42,237 nt of DNA from an uncultured Verrucomicrobiota bacterium (GCA_946610035.1 CAMOCC010000018.1:1-42237); one strand, 5' to 3'. Positions 8,290-16,245 are shown, counted from the first letter of the stretch. Notes: generated by a model not told the origin, from the sequence alone. Numbers and translations: made by a program.

Positions 8290-9617
8290 ACAGGCGCCCC
8301 TCGATCGCCTTCGGCTTCCTCGCCCTGATTGCGCTGGGGGCGGTCCTCCTTGCGACGCCCTGGGCGCAGGCGGCGGGCGACGGCGAATGGGGCGATCCGC
8401 TGGCCTCGCTCTTCACCGCGTTCTCGGCGGTGTGCGTTACGGGGCTCACGGTTGTCGACATCGGTTCGACGTACTCGTTGGCCGGGCAGATCGTCCTGCT
8501 CGTCCTGGTGGAGATCGGCTGTCTCGGATTGATGACTTGCGGAACATTCCTCCTTATCGCCGTCGGGCGCCGCCTTTCCCTCAGCCGCGAGTTTACCCTG
8601 ATGAACGCATACGGCGTCGCTCAGGTGAAGGGCCTGAGAGGCCTCATTTGCTGGGTCGTCGGGTCGATGCTCTTCATCGAGTCGATAGGCGCCTTCGCGC
8701 TGTGGTTCCATTTCCGCGAGGTCTACCCGAGCATATTCTATTCGATCATGGGATTCTGCAACGCGGGGTTCGGGCTCGAACCGGATTCCCTCTCCTCCTT
8801 CGCCGACTGCACCGGATTCGTCATTGTGATGGCTGTTCTGACGCTTCTCGGCGGAACGGGCTTCCTCGTCCTCTACAACCTCTGCACATACCGTCTGGCG
8901 AAACGCCCCTCGGGTGCGCGCGGACGCCTTACGCTGCACACCAGGGTCGTCCTTCGGTTTTCGATGTGGCTTCTCCTGATCGCTTTCGTCATATTCCTTC
9001 TTGCCGAGTGGAAGGGAGTCCTTTCGGGGATGCCGCCGTTGAAGAAGTTCGTCGTTGCGTTCTACCAGGCCGTCACGCCGAGGACGTGCGGCTTCTCCAT
9101 AACGCCCACCGAGTCGCTTACGCCGCTGACGCGTTTCACGTATGCGTTCCTTATGTTCATCGGCGGCGGGCCAGGCTCGGCGGCGGCGGGCATCAAGGTG
9201 ACGACGTTCGCCGTCCTCATCTACACATGGGTTGCGATGTGCAGGGGCGAGACGGAGACGGTCATATCGAATCGCGTGGTGCCCATGGACATCGTGCGCG
9301 AGTCGATCGTCATTCTCATGGCGCTCATCGCCTTCGTCGCGCTTGTTGTGGGCGCGCTCCTCGTCACGGAGTCGGCGGCAGTCCGCTCCGGCGCGGTCGA
9401 GTCGAATTCGTTGTTTTTCGAGGCTGTTTCGGCGATTACGACGACGGGGCTTTCCGTCGGTTCGACGACCAGGGACCTGTCGACGTCCGGCAAGTTCGTC
9501 ATCATGGTTGCGATGTTCATCGGCCGCCTTGGCGCGCTCACGGTCGTCTTGATGATCGGCGACAGGGAGTCCACCCGCCGCGTTCGCTTTCCATCCGAGG
9601 AGCTCGTCGTCGGCTAG
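8286..9617 (+). CDS. TrkH/KtrB-type potassium uptake channel subunit
   Basis: 443 residues, starting at GTG 8286 inside the tatC stop (GTGA overlap). About ten hydrophobic segments are arranged as four pore repeats, each with a selectivity-filter Gly: SAVCVTGLTV, GFCNAGFGLE, AVTPRTCGFS and AITTTGLSVG. FIGGGPGSAAAGIKVTT and the final FIGRLGALTV are typical of the KtrB/TrkH superfamily. The size and Gly filters fit KtrB. The protein mediates K+ (or Na+-coupled K+) uptake across the inner membrane and normally needs a cytoplasmic KtrA/TrkA RCK partner, which is not in this window. Confidence 0.9.
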   Translation: MNRRPSIAFGFLALIALGAVLLATPWAQAAGDGEWGDPLASLFTAFSAVCVTGLTVVDIGSTYSLAGQIVLLVLVEIGCLGLMTCGTFLLIAVGRRLSLSREFTLMNAYGVAQVKGLRGLICWVVGSMLFIESIGAFALWFHFREVYPSIFYSIMGFCNAGFGLEPDSLSSFADCTGFVIVMAVLTLLGGTGFLVLYNLCTYRLAKRPSGARGRLTLHTRVVLRFSMWLLLIAFVIFLLAEWKGVLSGMPPLKKFVVAFYQAVTPRTCGFSITPTESLTPLTRFTYAFLMFIGGGPGSAAAGIKVTTFAVLIYTWVAMCRGETETVISNRVVPMDIVRESIVILMALIAFVALVVGALLVTESAAVRSGAVESNSLFFEAVSAITTTGLSVGSTTRDLSTSGKFVIMVAMFIGRLGALTVVLMIGDRESTRRVRFPSEELVVG

Positions 9618-9637
9618 GACCGGTTATGTCACTTCAG

Positions 9638-9664
9638 TGTGTCCATCGCTCCTCGAAGGACACA
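9638..9664 (+). terminator. Possible terminator after the potassium channel gene
   Basis: TGTGTCC (9638-9644) pairs with GGACACA (9658-9664) across a 13-base loop and is followed by ATATTTG. The stem is short and the T tract poor, so the call is tentative. Confidence 0.3.
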
Positions 9665-9711
9665 ATATTTGCGGGTTGATTGCATAGCCATAGGGGGCAT
9701 CGCTCCGGGGG

Positions 9712-9734
9712 GTTGCGCCGCTCCGCGACGCAAC
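9712..9734. repeat. Palindrome family B (GTTGCG type)
   Basis: GTTGCGCCGC pairs with GCGACGCAAC around the triloop TCC, with one mismatch. A perfect version of the same 10-bp stem and TCC loop is at 9882-9904, and others lie near 41574 and 41877. Confidence 0.75.
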
Positions 9735-9826
9735 GAAAAGGACGTGGAGCCGTCGACTTTTCAGTCGCTACGCATTCGCCTTCCTCGCGCGCTCCCGATT
9801 TGTTTGATTCGTGCGAGTGCTGCGAA

Positions 9827-9849
9827 TGTCCGTCGCGGAGCGACGGACA
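9827..9849. repeat. Palindrome family E (TGTCCGTCGC type)
   Basis: A perfect 10-bp stem, TGTCCGTCGC with GCGACGGACA, has the triloop GGA. Its size and loop match family B although the stem sequence differs. Confidence 0.7.
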
Positions 9850-9881
9850 CCCCTGATGGCGGCATCCTAGTCGCTCCGGGG

Positions 9882-9904
9882 GTTGCGTCGCTCCGCGACG
9901 CAAC
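9882..9904. repeat. Palindrome family B, perfect copy
   Basis: GTTGCGTCGC pairs perfectly with GCGACGCAAC around TCC. It is preceded by GTCGCTCCGGGG, a sequence that also precedes the 9712 copy in slightly altered form. Confidence 0.75.
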
Positions 9905-9953
9905 AAGTGATGAGGGGACAGTTCCCGCAATGATTAGAGGCTACGCCTTTGGA

Positions 9954-10109
9954 GACGCGGCTTCCAGCCGCGTCAAGTGCGCTAAAGTAGGCAAGGGGGA
10001 CAGTCCCTGTGAGGTTTTGGAGACGCGGCTTCCAGCCGCGTCAAGTGCGCTAAAGTAGTCACTGGCCAATCACTCGATTGACGCGGCTGGAAGCCGCGTC
10101 TCCAAACAA
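9954..10109. repeat. Composite element of three family A palindromes, two direct and one inverted
   Basis: The 21-base palindrome (9-bp stem GACGCGGCT/AGCCGCGTC with TCC loop) occurs directly at 9954-9974 and 10022-10042, each followed by AAGTGCGCTAAAGTAG, and inverted (GGA loop) at 10080-10100. The inverted copy is preceded by CCAATCACTCGATT and followed by TCCAAACAA. The same direct-to-inverted arrangement with the same flanks closes the repeat field at 42046-42133, so this is a dispersed composite element resembling a BIME built of REP sequences. Confidence 0.8.
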
Positions 10110-10418
10110 ACGGTGGCTCGGTGCCGATTTCGATTGAGTAAGCTTGGAGGAAGTCATGGTCTTGGGTGAGCGACGGGCCTATGGAGGCAGAGTAGGGTCG
10201 GTTAGGGTCGGATAGTGTCGGCGGAGGTTTGGGTCGTAGTCAGGTGCGCTAGTATTGCGCCAGCAACCGCATTGCGAACTCTTAACTCTCAACTCTAAAC
10301 TCTCAACTTATCTCTGTGCCTCCGCGGCTCTGTGGGATACTATTCTTCCTTTTCCGCGGTAGGGCGCGGAAAGATTTCTCCTGCCTCGCGCCAATCTCGG
10401 ACGCTGGATAAAGTTTCG

Positions 10419-10458
10419 TCTGGCCTTGGTCAAATCGGGCGATTTGACCAAGGCCAGA
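10419..10458. promoter_or_regulatory. Perfect 18-bp inverted repeat upstream of the nfu-like gene
   Basis: TCTGGCCTTGGTCAAATC (10419-10436) and its exact reverse complement (10441-10458) flank the loop GGGC. A run of eight T bases follows at 10472-10479, 13 bases after the stem. It could be an intrinsic terminator insulating the nfu promoter (-10 at 10503) from the repeat field, or an operator. Its unrelated stem sequence sets it apart from the repeat families nearby. Confidence 0.6.
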
Positions 10459-10499
10459 AATTCACAAACCATTTTTTTTCGCCCGTAGGCGGCGGGATT

Positions 10500-10508
10500 T
10501 GGTATAAT
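10500..10508 (+). promoter_or_regulatory. Extended -10 promoter of the nfu-like gene
   Basis: TGG-TATAAT, with the hexamer at 10503-10508, lacks a convincing -35. The leader is about 30 bases long and carries AGGAG (10531-10535) before the ATG at 10545, so this transcript is leadered. Confidence 0.6.
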
Positions 10509-10544
10509 AGTGCTACAACAAACTTCATACAGGAGAGAATTCAG

Positions 10545-10766
10545 ATGGAAGAGAAAATCAAGGAGAAACTCGAGCAGCTTCGTTCCGGACTTCAGGCGGA
10601 TGGCGGCGATTGCGAACTCGTCAAGATCGACGGCAAGGTCGTCTACCTCAAGCTCGTCGGGCATTGCGGCTCGTGTCCTTTCGCGATGATGACCCTCAAG
10701 CAGGGCATAGAAGTCGCCTTGCAGGAGATCGACCCCGAAATCACCGTCGAAAGGGTGGAGGACTGA
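10545..10766 (+). CDS. NifU C-terminal (Nfu-like) iron-sulfur scaffold protein
   Basis: 73 residues, the size of a single Nfu domain. The cluster-binding motif is GHCGSCPFAMMTLKQGIE, giving the conserved C-x-x-C pair. It is preceded by LRSGLQADGGDCELVKIDG and ends with a strand and helix (IEVALQEIDPEITVERV). Nfu domains carry and transfer 4Fe-4S clusters to target enzymes. The ATG at 10545 follows AGGAG at 10531-10535 by 9 bases. The TGA stop is directly followed by the ATG of the PaaK-like gene, so the two are translationally coupled. Confidence 0.92.
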   Translation: MEEKIKEKLEQLRSGLQADGGDCELVKIDGKVVYLKLVGHCGSCPFAMMTLKQGIEVALQEIDPEITVERVED

Positions 10767-11600
10767 ATGTCGATGTGGAACCGCGAGATGGAGGCGCAGT
10801 CGCGCGCCGCGCTCGAAGCGCTTCAGGAGAAGCGCCTCGCGAAGGCGCTGCGCCGCGCGGAGAACGGTCCGGTCGACCCCTCCCGTCTCGCCGAGTTCCA
10901 TTTCGACTATTCAGATCCCGAGGCCCCGAAGGCGTGCCCCTCGACGAGGGCGGACCTCCTAGCCACGGCCGAGTGCGTCGCAAGGGCGCTCGCGGCGGCC
11001 GGCTTCGAGGAGGGCGATCCACTCCTTGTCGCGGAGCCGACGGGGCTTTCCACGGACGGCTTCGCCTTCTATCAGGGCTGCCGCAAGTTCGGCCTCTGTT
11101 GCATACCCGCCGGCGGTGAGGACGCCGCGTTGCAGATGCGCCTCGTCGCCGAAAGGCGCATGAAGGGCGTCTTCGCGTCCGTCGACACGTTCCGTCGCCT
11201 TGCGTCCGTCAAAGGCGCGCGCTCGCACAAGTCGCTCCGCGTCGGCTTTGTCCCGGCTGGCGGACTCAAGGCGTCCGTCAGGCGCGAGATCGAGAAGTCG
11301 CTCGGAATAGAGCTCTTCGCCTGCTGGGGACTTCCAGCGACAGGCGGTGCCGCCACGATCGCGTGCGAATGCTCGAAGCATGCGGGCCTTCACGTGTGGG
11401 AGGACCTGTACATCGTCGACGTCGTGGACAGGAAGGGGGCGTCCGTCCCCGACGGCAGGACGGGCGAGATCGTCCTCACCACGCTGGTGCGCGAGGCTTC
11501 GCCGCTCATTCGCGTCCGCACCGGGGTGCACGGCATGATCATCTCACGCGACAAATGCGCCTGTGGACGCACCTCGCTTCGTCTGGATCTTGCAAGATGA
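10767..11600 (+). CDS. Shortened phenylacetate-CoA-ligase-like (PaaK family) protein
   Basis: 277 residues against about 430 for PaaK. The recognisable blocks are EALQEKRLAKALRRA at the N-terminus, EPTGLSTDGFAFYQGCRKFG, the segment LFACWGLPATGGAATIACE in place of the YGxTE adenylate-binding loop, HVWEDLYIVDVVD, GEIVLTTLVREASPLIRVRT and CACGRTSLRL. The Ser/Gly/Thr-rich phosphate-binding loop (SSGTTGK in the family) is not present. The chain stops right after CACGRT, so the C-terminal domain with the catalytic lysine is missing. It therefore probably cannot perform the normal adenylation and thioester reaction. It may be a binding protein, a repurposed enzyme or an early decay product. It starts immediately after the nfu stop. 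Confidence 0.75.
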   Translation: MSMWNREMEAQSRAALEALQEKRLAKALRRAENGPVDPSRLAEFHFDYSDPEAPKACPSTRADLLATAECVARALAAAGFEEGDPLLVAEPTGLSTDGFAFYQGCRKFGLCCIPAGGEDAALQMRLVAERRMKGVFASVDTFRRLASVKGARSHKSLRVGFVPAGGLKASVRREIEKSLGIELFACWGLPATGGAATIACECSKHAGLHVWEDLYIVDVVDRKGASVPDGRTGEIVLTTLVREASPLIRVRTGVHGMIISRDKCACGRTSLRLDLAR

Positions 11601-11607
11601 GAGCGCA

Positions 11608-12678
11608 ATGGGAATCAAGATCATAATTGCCGCCTTTTTTCTTTGCGCGTTGGGGGCGGTTGCCGGCGAGAGCATTGCGCCGTCAGTCGTGACGCAGGAT
11701 TTCAGATGCTGGCACAACATTCCCTACGGACCTCGCGGTAACCTGCCGGACGAGGGCGCGGGCTTCAAGGGCCGGATAGGCAACTGGAAGGTGCCTGGCA
11801 CGAAATGGCGGATGGCGACGCACAAGACCGGGCAGTTCCTCGACATCTACGCCCCGACGAACGGCGCCCGGGCGAGTTCGACAGTCGTCCTGTTCCTGCA
11901 CGGCGGATCGTGGTCGCAGCCGTTCGACAAGGACGCGATACCGGCCGCACTTGTCGACGAACTGCTCGCGCGCGGCGCCGTGGTTGCGTCCGCAGGCTAC
12001 ATCATGCAGACGGACAACACGATCAATGTCCCCGAAGACGGCGTGACCAAGGCGCGCGAGGGCGCGACATTCGACGCGATGCTCCGCGACATAGACGCCG
12101 CTGCGTCGAAGCTCAAGAAGGTGCTGCCGCTCGTCGGCGTGGACGAGGCGCGGCTTGTGATGGCGGGGGAGTCGGCGGGCGCGCACCTCGCGCTTCTCTA
12201 CTCCTACGACCAGGGCGCGCCAGAGCGGCTTGGGCTTGGGCTCAAGCACGAATTCCCCGTGTCGAAGGTCGTGAGCATCGTGGGGCCAACGGACCTCGTG
12301 GCGATCGACGGCGCGAAGGGGCGTCCGACCGAGAGCTACGCGCATACGGACCTCAAGTACCGTTTCCGCATACTCTTCAAGCGTCTTGTCGGCCTGCCGG
12401 ACGACGGATCCGACGCGGAACTGGAGGTCCGCGCGAAGCGCTGGTCGCCCGTGGGGATTGTCTCGGAGAAGTCCGTGCCGACCGTGCTCGCCTACGGACA
12501 GATCATGCCCTTCGTGAAGACGGACGGCGTGGTGCCGCTCGACCAGATGACCATTCTCCAGGAGGCTCTCGGGAAGGCCGGGGTCCCTTGCGAGGCGAAG
12601 TCCTTCATGGGCAGCAACCACATACACGTTGCGGGCGACGGGGCGGAGTGGATCGCGGAGAAGGCGCTCGCAGAATGA
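11608..12678 (+). CDS. Secreted alpha/beta-hydrolase (carboxylesterase-like)
   Basis: 356 residues, starting at ATG 11608, which gives a clean signal peptide (MGIKIIIAAFFLCALGAVAG-ES). An in-frame ATG at 11563 lies inside the upstream gene and would spoil it. The fold markers are FLHGGSW (oxyanion hole), the nucleophile elbow AGESAGAHLAL and the late His in GSNHIHVAGDG. GQFLDIYAPTN near residue 90 is typical of the BD-FAE / acetyl-esterase group. It probably cleaves ester groups from carbohydrates or small esters in the periplasm. It lies 7 bp after the PaaK-like gene. Confidence 0.82.
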   Translation: MGIKIIIAAFFLCALGAVAGESIAPSVVTQDFRCWHNIPYGPRGNLPDEGAGFKGRIGNWKVPGTKWRMATHKTGQFLDIYAPTNGARASSTVVLFLHGGSWSQPFDKDAIPAALVDELLARGAVVASAGYIMQTDNTINVPEDGVTKAREGATFDAMLRDIDAAASKLKKVLPLVGVDEARLVMAGESAGAHLALLYSYDQGAPERLGLGLKHEFPVSKVVSIVGPTDLVAIDGAKGRPTESYAHTDLKYRFRILFKRLVGLPDDGSDAELEVRAKRWSPVGIVSEKSVPTVLAYGQIMPFVKTDGVVPLDQMTILQEALGKAGVPCEAKSFMGSNHIHVAGDGAEWIAEKALAE

Positions 12679-12700
12679 TTGTGTGCGCATTCGTCCGATA

Positions 12701-12709
12701 TGATATAAT
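12701..12709 (+). promoter_or_regulatory. Extended -10 promoter of the HAD gene, predicted leaderless
   Basis: TGA-TATAAT (hexamer 12704-12709) ends 6 bases before the ATG at 12716. Transcription would begin at or next to the A of the start codon. No Shine-Dalgarno is present. A weak TTGTGT lies at 12679-12684. Confidence 0.7.
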
Positions 12710-12715
12710 ACGGGA

Positions 12716-13369
12716 ATGAACAAGAAGAACTGGTTTTTCGATCTGGACGGAACGCTGGCGGACACCGACCCCGACATCAGGGCGTCGTGGAAGGCGGCGA
12801 TGGCGGACATCGGCCTCGTGTGCCCCAACTTCGACCGCGATTTCGTGGCAGGTCCGACGCTGGAGGAGATGGCGGCGAAGTTGTTTCCGTCCATATACAC
12901 CCCCGAGCTTGGCGCGCACCTGCGGGAGCGCTTCGGCTATCACTACGACCACGACGGGTTCCCGAATACGAGCGAGTACCCCGGGGTGATTGACGTCGTG
13001 CGCGCGCTCACGTCCGCCGGACACCGCGTGTTCATCGCGACGAACAAGCGCTGGGAAGGGGCGAGTGCGATGTCCGCCCACTTCGGCTGGGACCGCGTCT
13101 TCGAACGCCTCTACACGGGCGACATGCACCGCGACAATCCGGCGATAGGGAAGATGCGAAAGCCCGAGCTCTTGGCGTTCATCATGCGCGAAATCGGCGC
13201 AAAGGCGTCGGAATGCGTCATGGTCGGCGATACCATCAACGACTTCGAGGCGGCGAAGAAGAACGGCATAAGGTCCGTCGCCGTTGCATGGGGCTACGGG
13301 ACGGAAGAGGAGCGCGCCAAGGCTGACGCGCGTGTCGCCGCTCCGGCGGAGCTTTTGAACCTTGCCTGA
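12716..13369 (+). CDS. HAD-superfamily hydrolase, phosphoglycolate-phosphatase-like
   Basis: 217 residues with the complete HAD motif set: motif I DLDGTLADT near the N-terminus, motif II as FIATNKR, and motifs III/IV as GDTINDFEAAKKNGIRSVAV near residue 180, followed by WGYG. The helical cap between motifs I and II fits subfamily IA, as in Gph and PpaX. It is expected to remove phosphate from a small metabolite such as 2-phosphoglycolate; substrate cannot be fixed by sequence. It converges with the glycosyltransferase gene, whose stop is only 15 bp away. Confidence 0.85.
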   Translation: MNKKNWFFDLDGTLADTDPDIRASWKAAMADIGLVCPNFDRDFVAGPTLEEMAAKLFPSIYTPELGAHLRERFGYHYDHDGFPNTSEYPGVIDVVRALTSAGHRVFIATNKRWEGASAMSAHFGWDRVFERLYTGDMHRDNPAIGKMRKPELLAFIMREIGAKASECVMVGDTINDFEAAKKNGIRSVAVAWGYGTEEERAKADARVAAPAELLNLA

Positions 13370-13384
13370 GCGGTCGAACGCCGC

Positions 13385-14398
13385 CTACTTCTGCCAGTTG
13401 GTTCGGTCGACTGGCTTGGGCTTGATGCCGACTAGTTTGGAGATGACGCCGAGTCCGTAGATCCAGAGCGTGGCGTAGCATACGGGCAGATGCCAGAGGG
13501 CGAGGGACTTCGAGCCGCGCGGGGCGTGGACGGCGAAGAGCAGCGCCTGGACCGCCAGCGGCAGGACCAAGGCCGCCGATAAGATGAAAAGAAGAACGCC
13601 TCCCTTGCGCTGGCTGTTCCAAGGGTATGTGCGCTCCTTGGTCTTTGCGAAGAAGAGGAAGTCCCTGATGCGGCGACGCTGCTTGCGGACGAAGTCTCCG
13701 AACCTTGCGCAGTAGAGATGTATGATGGACGTGTCAACCTTCGCTATCGCCCCGCATCCTCCCGTCGCAGCGGCCGCCGCGACGTCGATGTCGAAGAAGT
13801 ACGGGGACCACGAGACCTTGTCCAGTATCCTGCGACGGAAGATGAATCCGTTCGCGCCGATGGTCGGAATCTTGTCCTTCAAGACGAGCTTCATCCATCC
13901 GTCTCGCCTTTCGACGGGGATGTCGAGGCCGGTCCATCGTCCCGTCACGGCGCAGTATCTGTCGTAGTTGCCGACGAAGAGGCACACGGGGTCGTTCATT
14001 CCGAGTTCCGCGAAGTAGCGCGTCAGCGACGGATCGGAGGGGCGCGCGGAGTACCGGACCGGTTCCGTGGCGAAGACGGCGTCGTCCTCGAAGGGTGCCG
14101 TCATCTTCCTGAGCCATCCGCTATCAGGAAGAATGTTGTCGGAGTCAATGAGCGCTATCAAGTCGCCATGGGATGCCTTAATGCCGGCCGTCTTCCCGGC
14201 CTCGCCTGTCTTTAGCGGATTCTCGCACACGACGTCCACACCGTTCGCCCTTGCGATTTCGAGGGTGCGGTCCGAGGAGCCTGCGTCTGCCACGACGATT
14301 TCGTATCCGCCGCGCGGAAAGTCCTGTGAAAGAATCGCCTTGAGGCATTCGTCAAGTGTCCGTTCGGAGTTGAGCGTGGGTATGATTATCGAAAGCAT
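13385..14398 (-). CDS. Family 2 glycosyltransferase with C-terminal membrane segments
   Basis: 337 residues. The N-terminal GT-A domain begins MLSIIIPTLNSERTL, followed by VVADAGSSDRT and LIDSDNI (the metal-binding D-x-D). The last 80 residues have two hydrophobic segments (LLFILSAALVLPLAVQALLFA and the LPVCYATLWIYGLGVI region) that should hold the enzyme at the inner membrane. It is the last gene of the ddl-ftsQ-ftsA-ftsZ-mutL run, 7 bp after mutL. It is likely to transfer a sugar from a nucleotide donor to a lipid-linked or surface glycan; the acceptor is unknown. Confidence 0.88.
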   Translation of the reverse strand: MLSIIIPTLNSERTLDECLKAILSQDFPRGGYEIVVADAGSSDRTLEIARANGVDVVCENPLKTGEAGKTAGIKASHGDLIALIDSDNILPDSGWLRKMTAPFEDDAVFATEPVRYSARPSDPSLTRYFAELGMNDPVCLFVGNYDRYCAVTGRWTGLDIPVERRDGWMKLVLKDKIPTIGANGFIFRRRILDKVSWSPYFFDIDVAAAAATGGCGAIAKVDTSIIHLYCARFGDFVRKQRRRIRDFLFFAKTKERTYPWNSQRKGGVLLFILSAALVLPLAVQALLFAVHAPRGSKSLALWHLPVCYATLWIYGLGVISKLVGIKPKPVDRTNWQK

Positions 14399-14405
14399 GG
14401 CTTGG

Positions 14406-16244
14406 CTAGTCGATTGCGAACTTGCGGTTCAGTTCCTGGTTTGAAATGAAGAAGAGCGTCGGCTTGCCGCGCGGACAGATATACGGCATCCGCGACGCGC
14501 ACAGGTCCTCGACGAGCTGCACGGCGCCGTCCTCGGTGATGGCGCGAGAGGCCCCGGCGTAGGATTTGGCGACGGACTTCGCGATCAGCTCCTCGCGCCA
14601 GCGCGCGCCGCCGCGCCTCGTGCCCGACTCGGCGAGGTCGCGGGCTATCGTGGAGAGGACTGCACCGGCGGAGAGTCCGCCCAGGAGCTGCGGCACGGCG
14701 TCCACCTTGAAGGTGTCCCTGCCGAACGGCTCCACGGCGAAGCCCATGGACCGGACGGCGGGCAGTGCCGCCGTGAGGCGAGCGGCGTCCCCCGGCGAAA
14801 GGTGGATCGTCTCCGGGATGAGAAGTGTCTGCGAGGCGGCGTCCGAGGCGGCGGAGGATGCGACGAGCCGTTCGTAGACGATCCGCTCGCGCGCGGCGCG
14901 TGGATTCACGGTGACGAGCCCGGCATCGGTCTCAAGGAGGAGGAAGCCCCTCGCCGTCTGCGCAAGGTATCGGAACCACTTCCACGGACGCGACGCAGTG
15001 GAGTCCGGCGCGACGGCGAACTCCACCTGGACGGGCGCGGCGATCGGTGCTGCGGACGGCTTGTCCGCAACCGCCGCCGTCGGTGCGAGGAAGGGTGCCG
15101 GCACCGGTGCAGGCGTCTCGGGCTTTATGGTCGGTTGAACGGAAAGATGTTCGGCGGACTGGATCGCCTCCGGCGCGACTGCGGGTGCGGGCGCGGGAGG
15201 AGTGGAGTGATCCGCAATCGGCACAGCCGGCGCGGACACCGAAGTCTGCGTCCGCAGGGCCCGCTCGATAGCCGTCATTATCGCCATCTTGACGGCGGAG
15301 TTGTCCCTGAACCTCACTTCGCGCTTCGTCGGATGGACGTTGACGTCGACCTGGTTCGGCGGCAGGTCGATGAAGAGTATCACGGCCGGCCTGACGTCGC
15401 CGGGGCGGCGCGGATACGCTTCGCGAAGGGCGTATGATATCGAGGCCGCCGTCGCGGGGCGTCCGTTGACGAACACATACTGGTCGCGGCGGGTGGGCTG
15501 GTTGAGGTTCGGCCTCTCCACATAGCCCGTCACGCGGACGCCGCCGTTGCCGTCGTCCGGTATTTGCAGGAGCTCGGCGGTGAAGTCCTTGCCGAAGAGG
15601 TCGAGGACGCGGTCGGAGATGGCGGCGGACGGTGCGAGCCGGTAGAGTTCGCGCCCGTCCACCGTGAGCGAGAAGCCGATCGACGGGTGGGCGAGGGCGT
15701 GGACGGTGAACACCTGCTTTACGTGGTTCTCCTCTGTGACGTAGGCCCTGAGGAACTTGCGCCTTGCGGGGACGTTGCAGAAGAGGTCCCTGACCTCGAC
15801 AAGCGTCCCTGGCGGACACCCTGCGGAGCGCACCTCTGCCAGCTCGCCGGCGTTGACCTGCACGAGCGTACCCTCGTCCGAATCGCGGCGGCGCGTCGTT
15901 ATGGTGAATCGTGAGACGGACGCGATGGACGGGATGGCCTCGCCCCTGAAGCCGAGCGTGTCGATCTCCTCAATGTCGTTCACGTCGAGGATCTTCGACG
16001 TCGCCTGGCGTTCGAGCGAGAGGACCGCGTCGTCGCGCGTCATGCCGCATCCGTCGTCCTGCACGGCGACGAGCTTGCGTCCGCCCTGGGTGATCGTTAT
16101 GCGTATCGTCCGCGCGCCCGCGTCGATTGCGTTCTCGACCAGCTCCTTCACGACGGACGCCGGACGCTCCACGACCTCGCCCGCCGCGATCTTGTTCGCG
16201 ACGTGGAGGGGGAGTACGCGGATGTGTCCGTCGCGCGGCGTCAT
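14406..16244 (-). CDS. mutL: DNA mismatch repair protein MutL
   Basis: 612 residues. The GHKL ATPase N-terminus is clear: HVANKIAAGEVVERPASVVKELVENAIDAGA, DDGCGM, then TLGFRGEAIPSIASV. A Pro/Ala-rich linker (about 335-420) leads to the C-terminal dimerisation domain, ending in YICPRGKPT. At 447-453 the sequence reads NPRAARE where endonuclease-type MutL has DQHA-x-x-E, so Asp, Gln and His are all replaced. This suggests no metal-dependent nicking. ATG at 16244 is one base from the ftsZ stop (16246-16248), so mutL is translated as part of the division operon. Confidence 0.95.
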   Translation of the reverse strand: MTPRDGHIRVLPLHVANKIAAGEVVERPASVVKELVENAIDAGARTIRITITQGGRKLVAVQDDGCGMTRDDAVLSLERQATSKILDVNDIEEIDTLGFRGEAIPSIASVSRFTITTRRRDSDEGTLVQVNAGELAEVRSAGCPPGTLVEVRDLFCNVPARRKFLRAYVTEENHVKQVFTVHALAHPSIGFSLTVDGRELYRLAPSAAISDRVLDLFGKDFTAELLQIPDDGNGGVRVTGYVERPNLNQPTRRDQYVFVNGRPATAASISYALREAYPRRPGDVRPAVILFIDLPPNQVDVNVHPTKREVRFRDNSAVKMAIMTAIERALRTQTSVSAPAVPIADHSTPPAPAPAVAPEAIQSAEHLSVQPTIKPETPAPVPAPFLAPTAAVADKPSAAPIAAPVQVEFAVAPDSTASRPWKWFRYLAQTARGFLLLETDAGLVTVNPRAARERIVYERLVASSAASDAASQTLLIPETIHLSPGDAARLTAALPAVRSMGFAVEPFGRDTFKVDAVPQLLGGLSAGAVLSTIARDLAESGTRRGGARWREELIAKSVAKSYAGASRAITEDGAVQLVEDLCASRMPYICPRGKPTLFFISNQELNRKFAID

Positions 16245-16245
16245 G

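Larger units (their letters stand above)
9665..10418. repeat. Gene-free repeat field
   Basis: No credible gene lies in these roughly 750 bases; the open frames present are made of repeat sequence. The field contains GTTGCG-type palindromes, the TGTCCGTCGC palindrome, three copies of the GACGCGGCT palindrome, GGGGACAGTCCC motifs at 9914-9926 and near 9995-10008, a run of GGTCGG-like units (10197-10222), a heptamer-like run of AACTCT/AACTCTC (10276-10309), and a CTCTGTGCCTCCGCGG stretch (10311-10335). The last is the reverse complement of the CGCAGAGGCGCAGAG repeat seen at 25345 and 25805. The same families recur at 41400-42130. Confidence 0.8.

Noticed and set aside
8231-9679. 482-codon open frame on the plus strand over the potassium channel gene
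   Set aside because: Arg/Gly-rich shadow of the TrkH/KtrB frame, which has all four pore motifs.
9639-10058. 139-codon frame containing FGDAASSRVKCAK
   Set aside because: It is a translation of the interspersed palindromes; the same peptide recurs wherever the repeat occurs (for example 41430-41560).
11563-11607. Upstream in-frame ATG as the start of the esterase
   Set aside because: It lies inside the PaaK-like gene and would bury the signal peptide; ATG 11608 gives a clean one.
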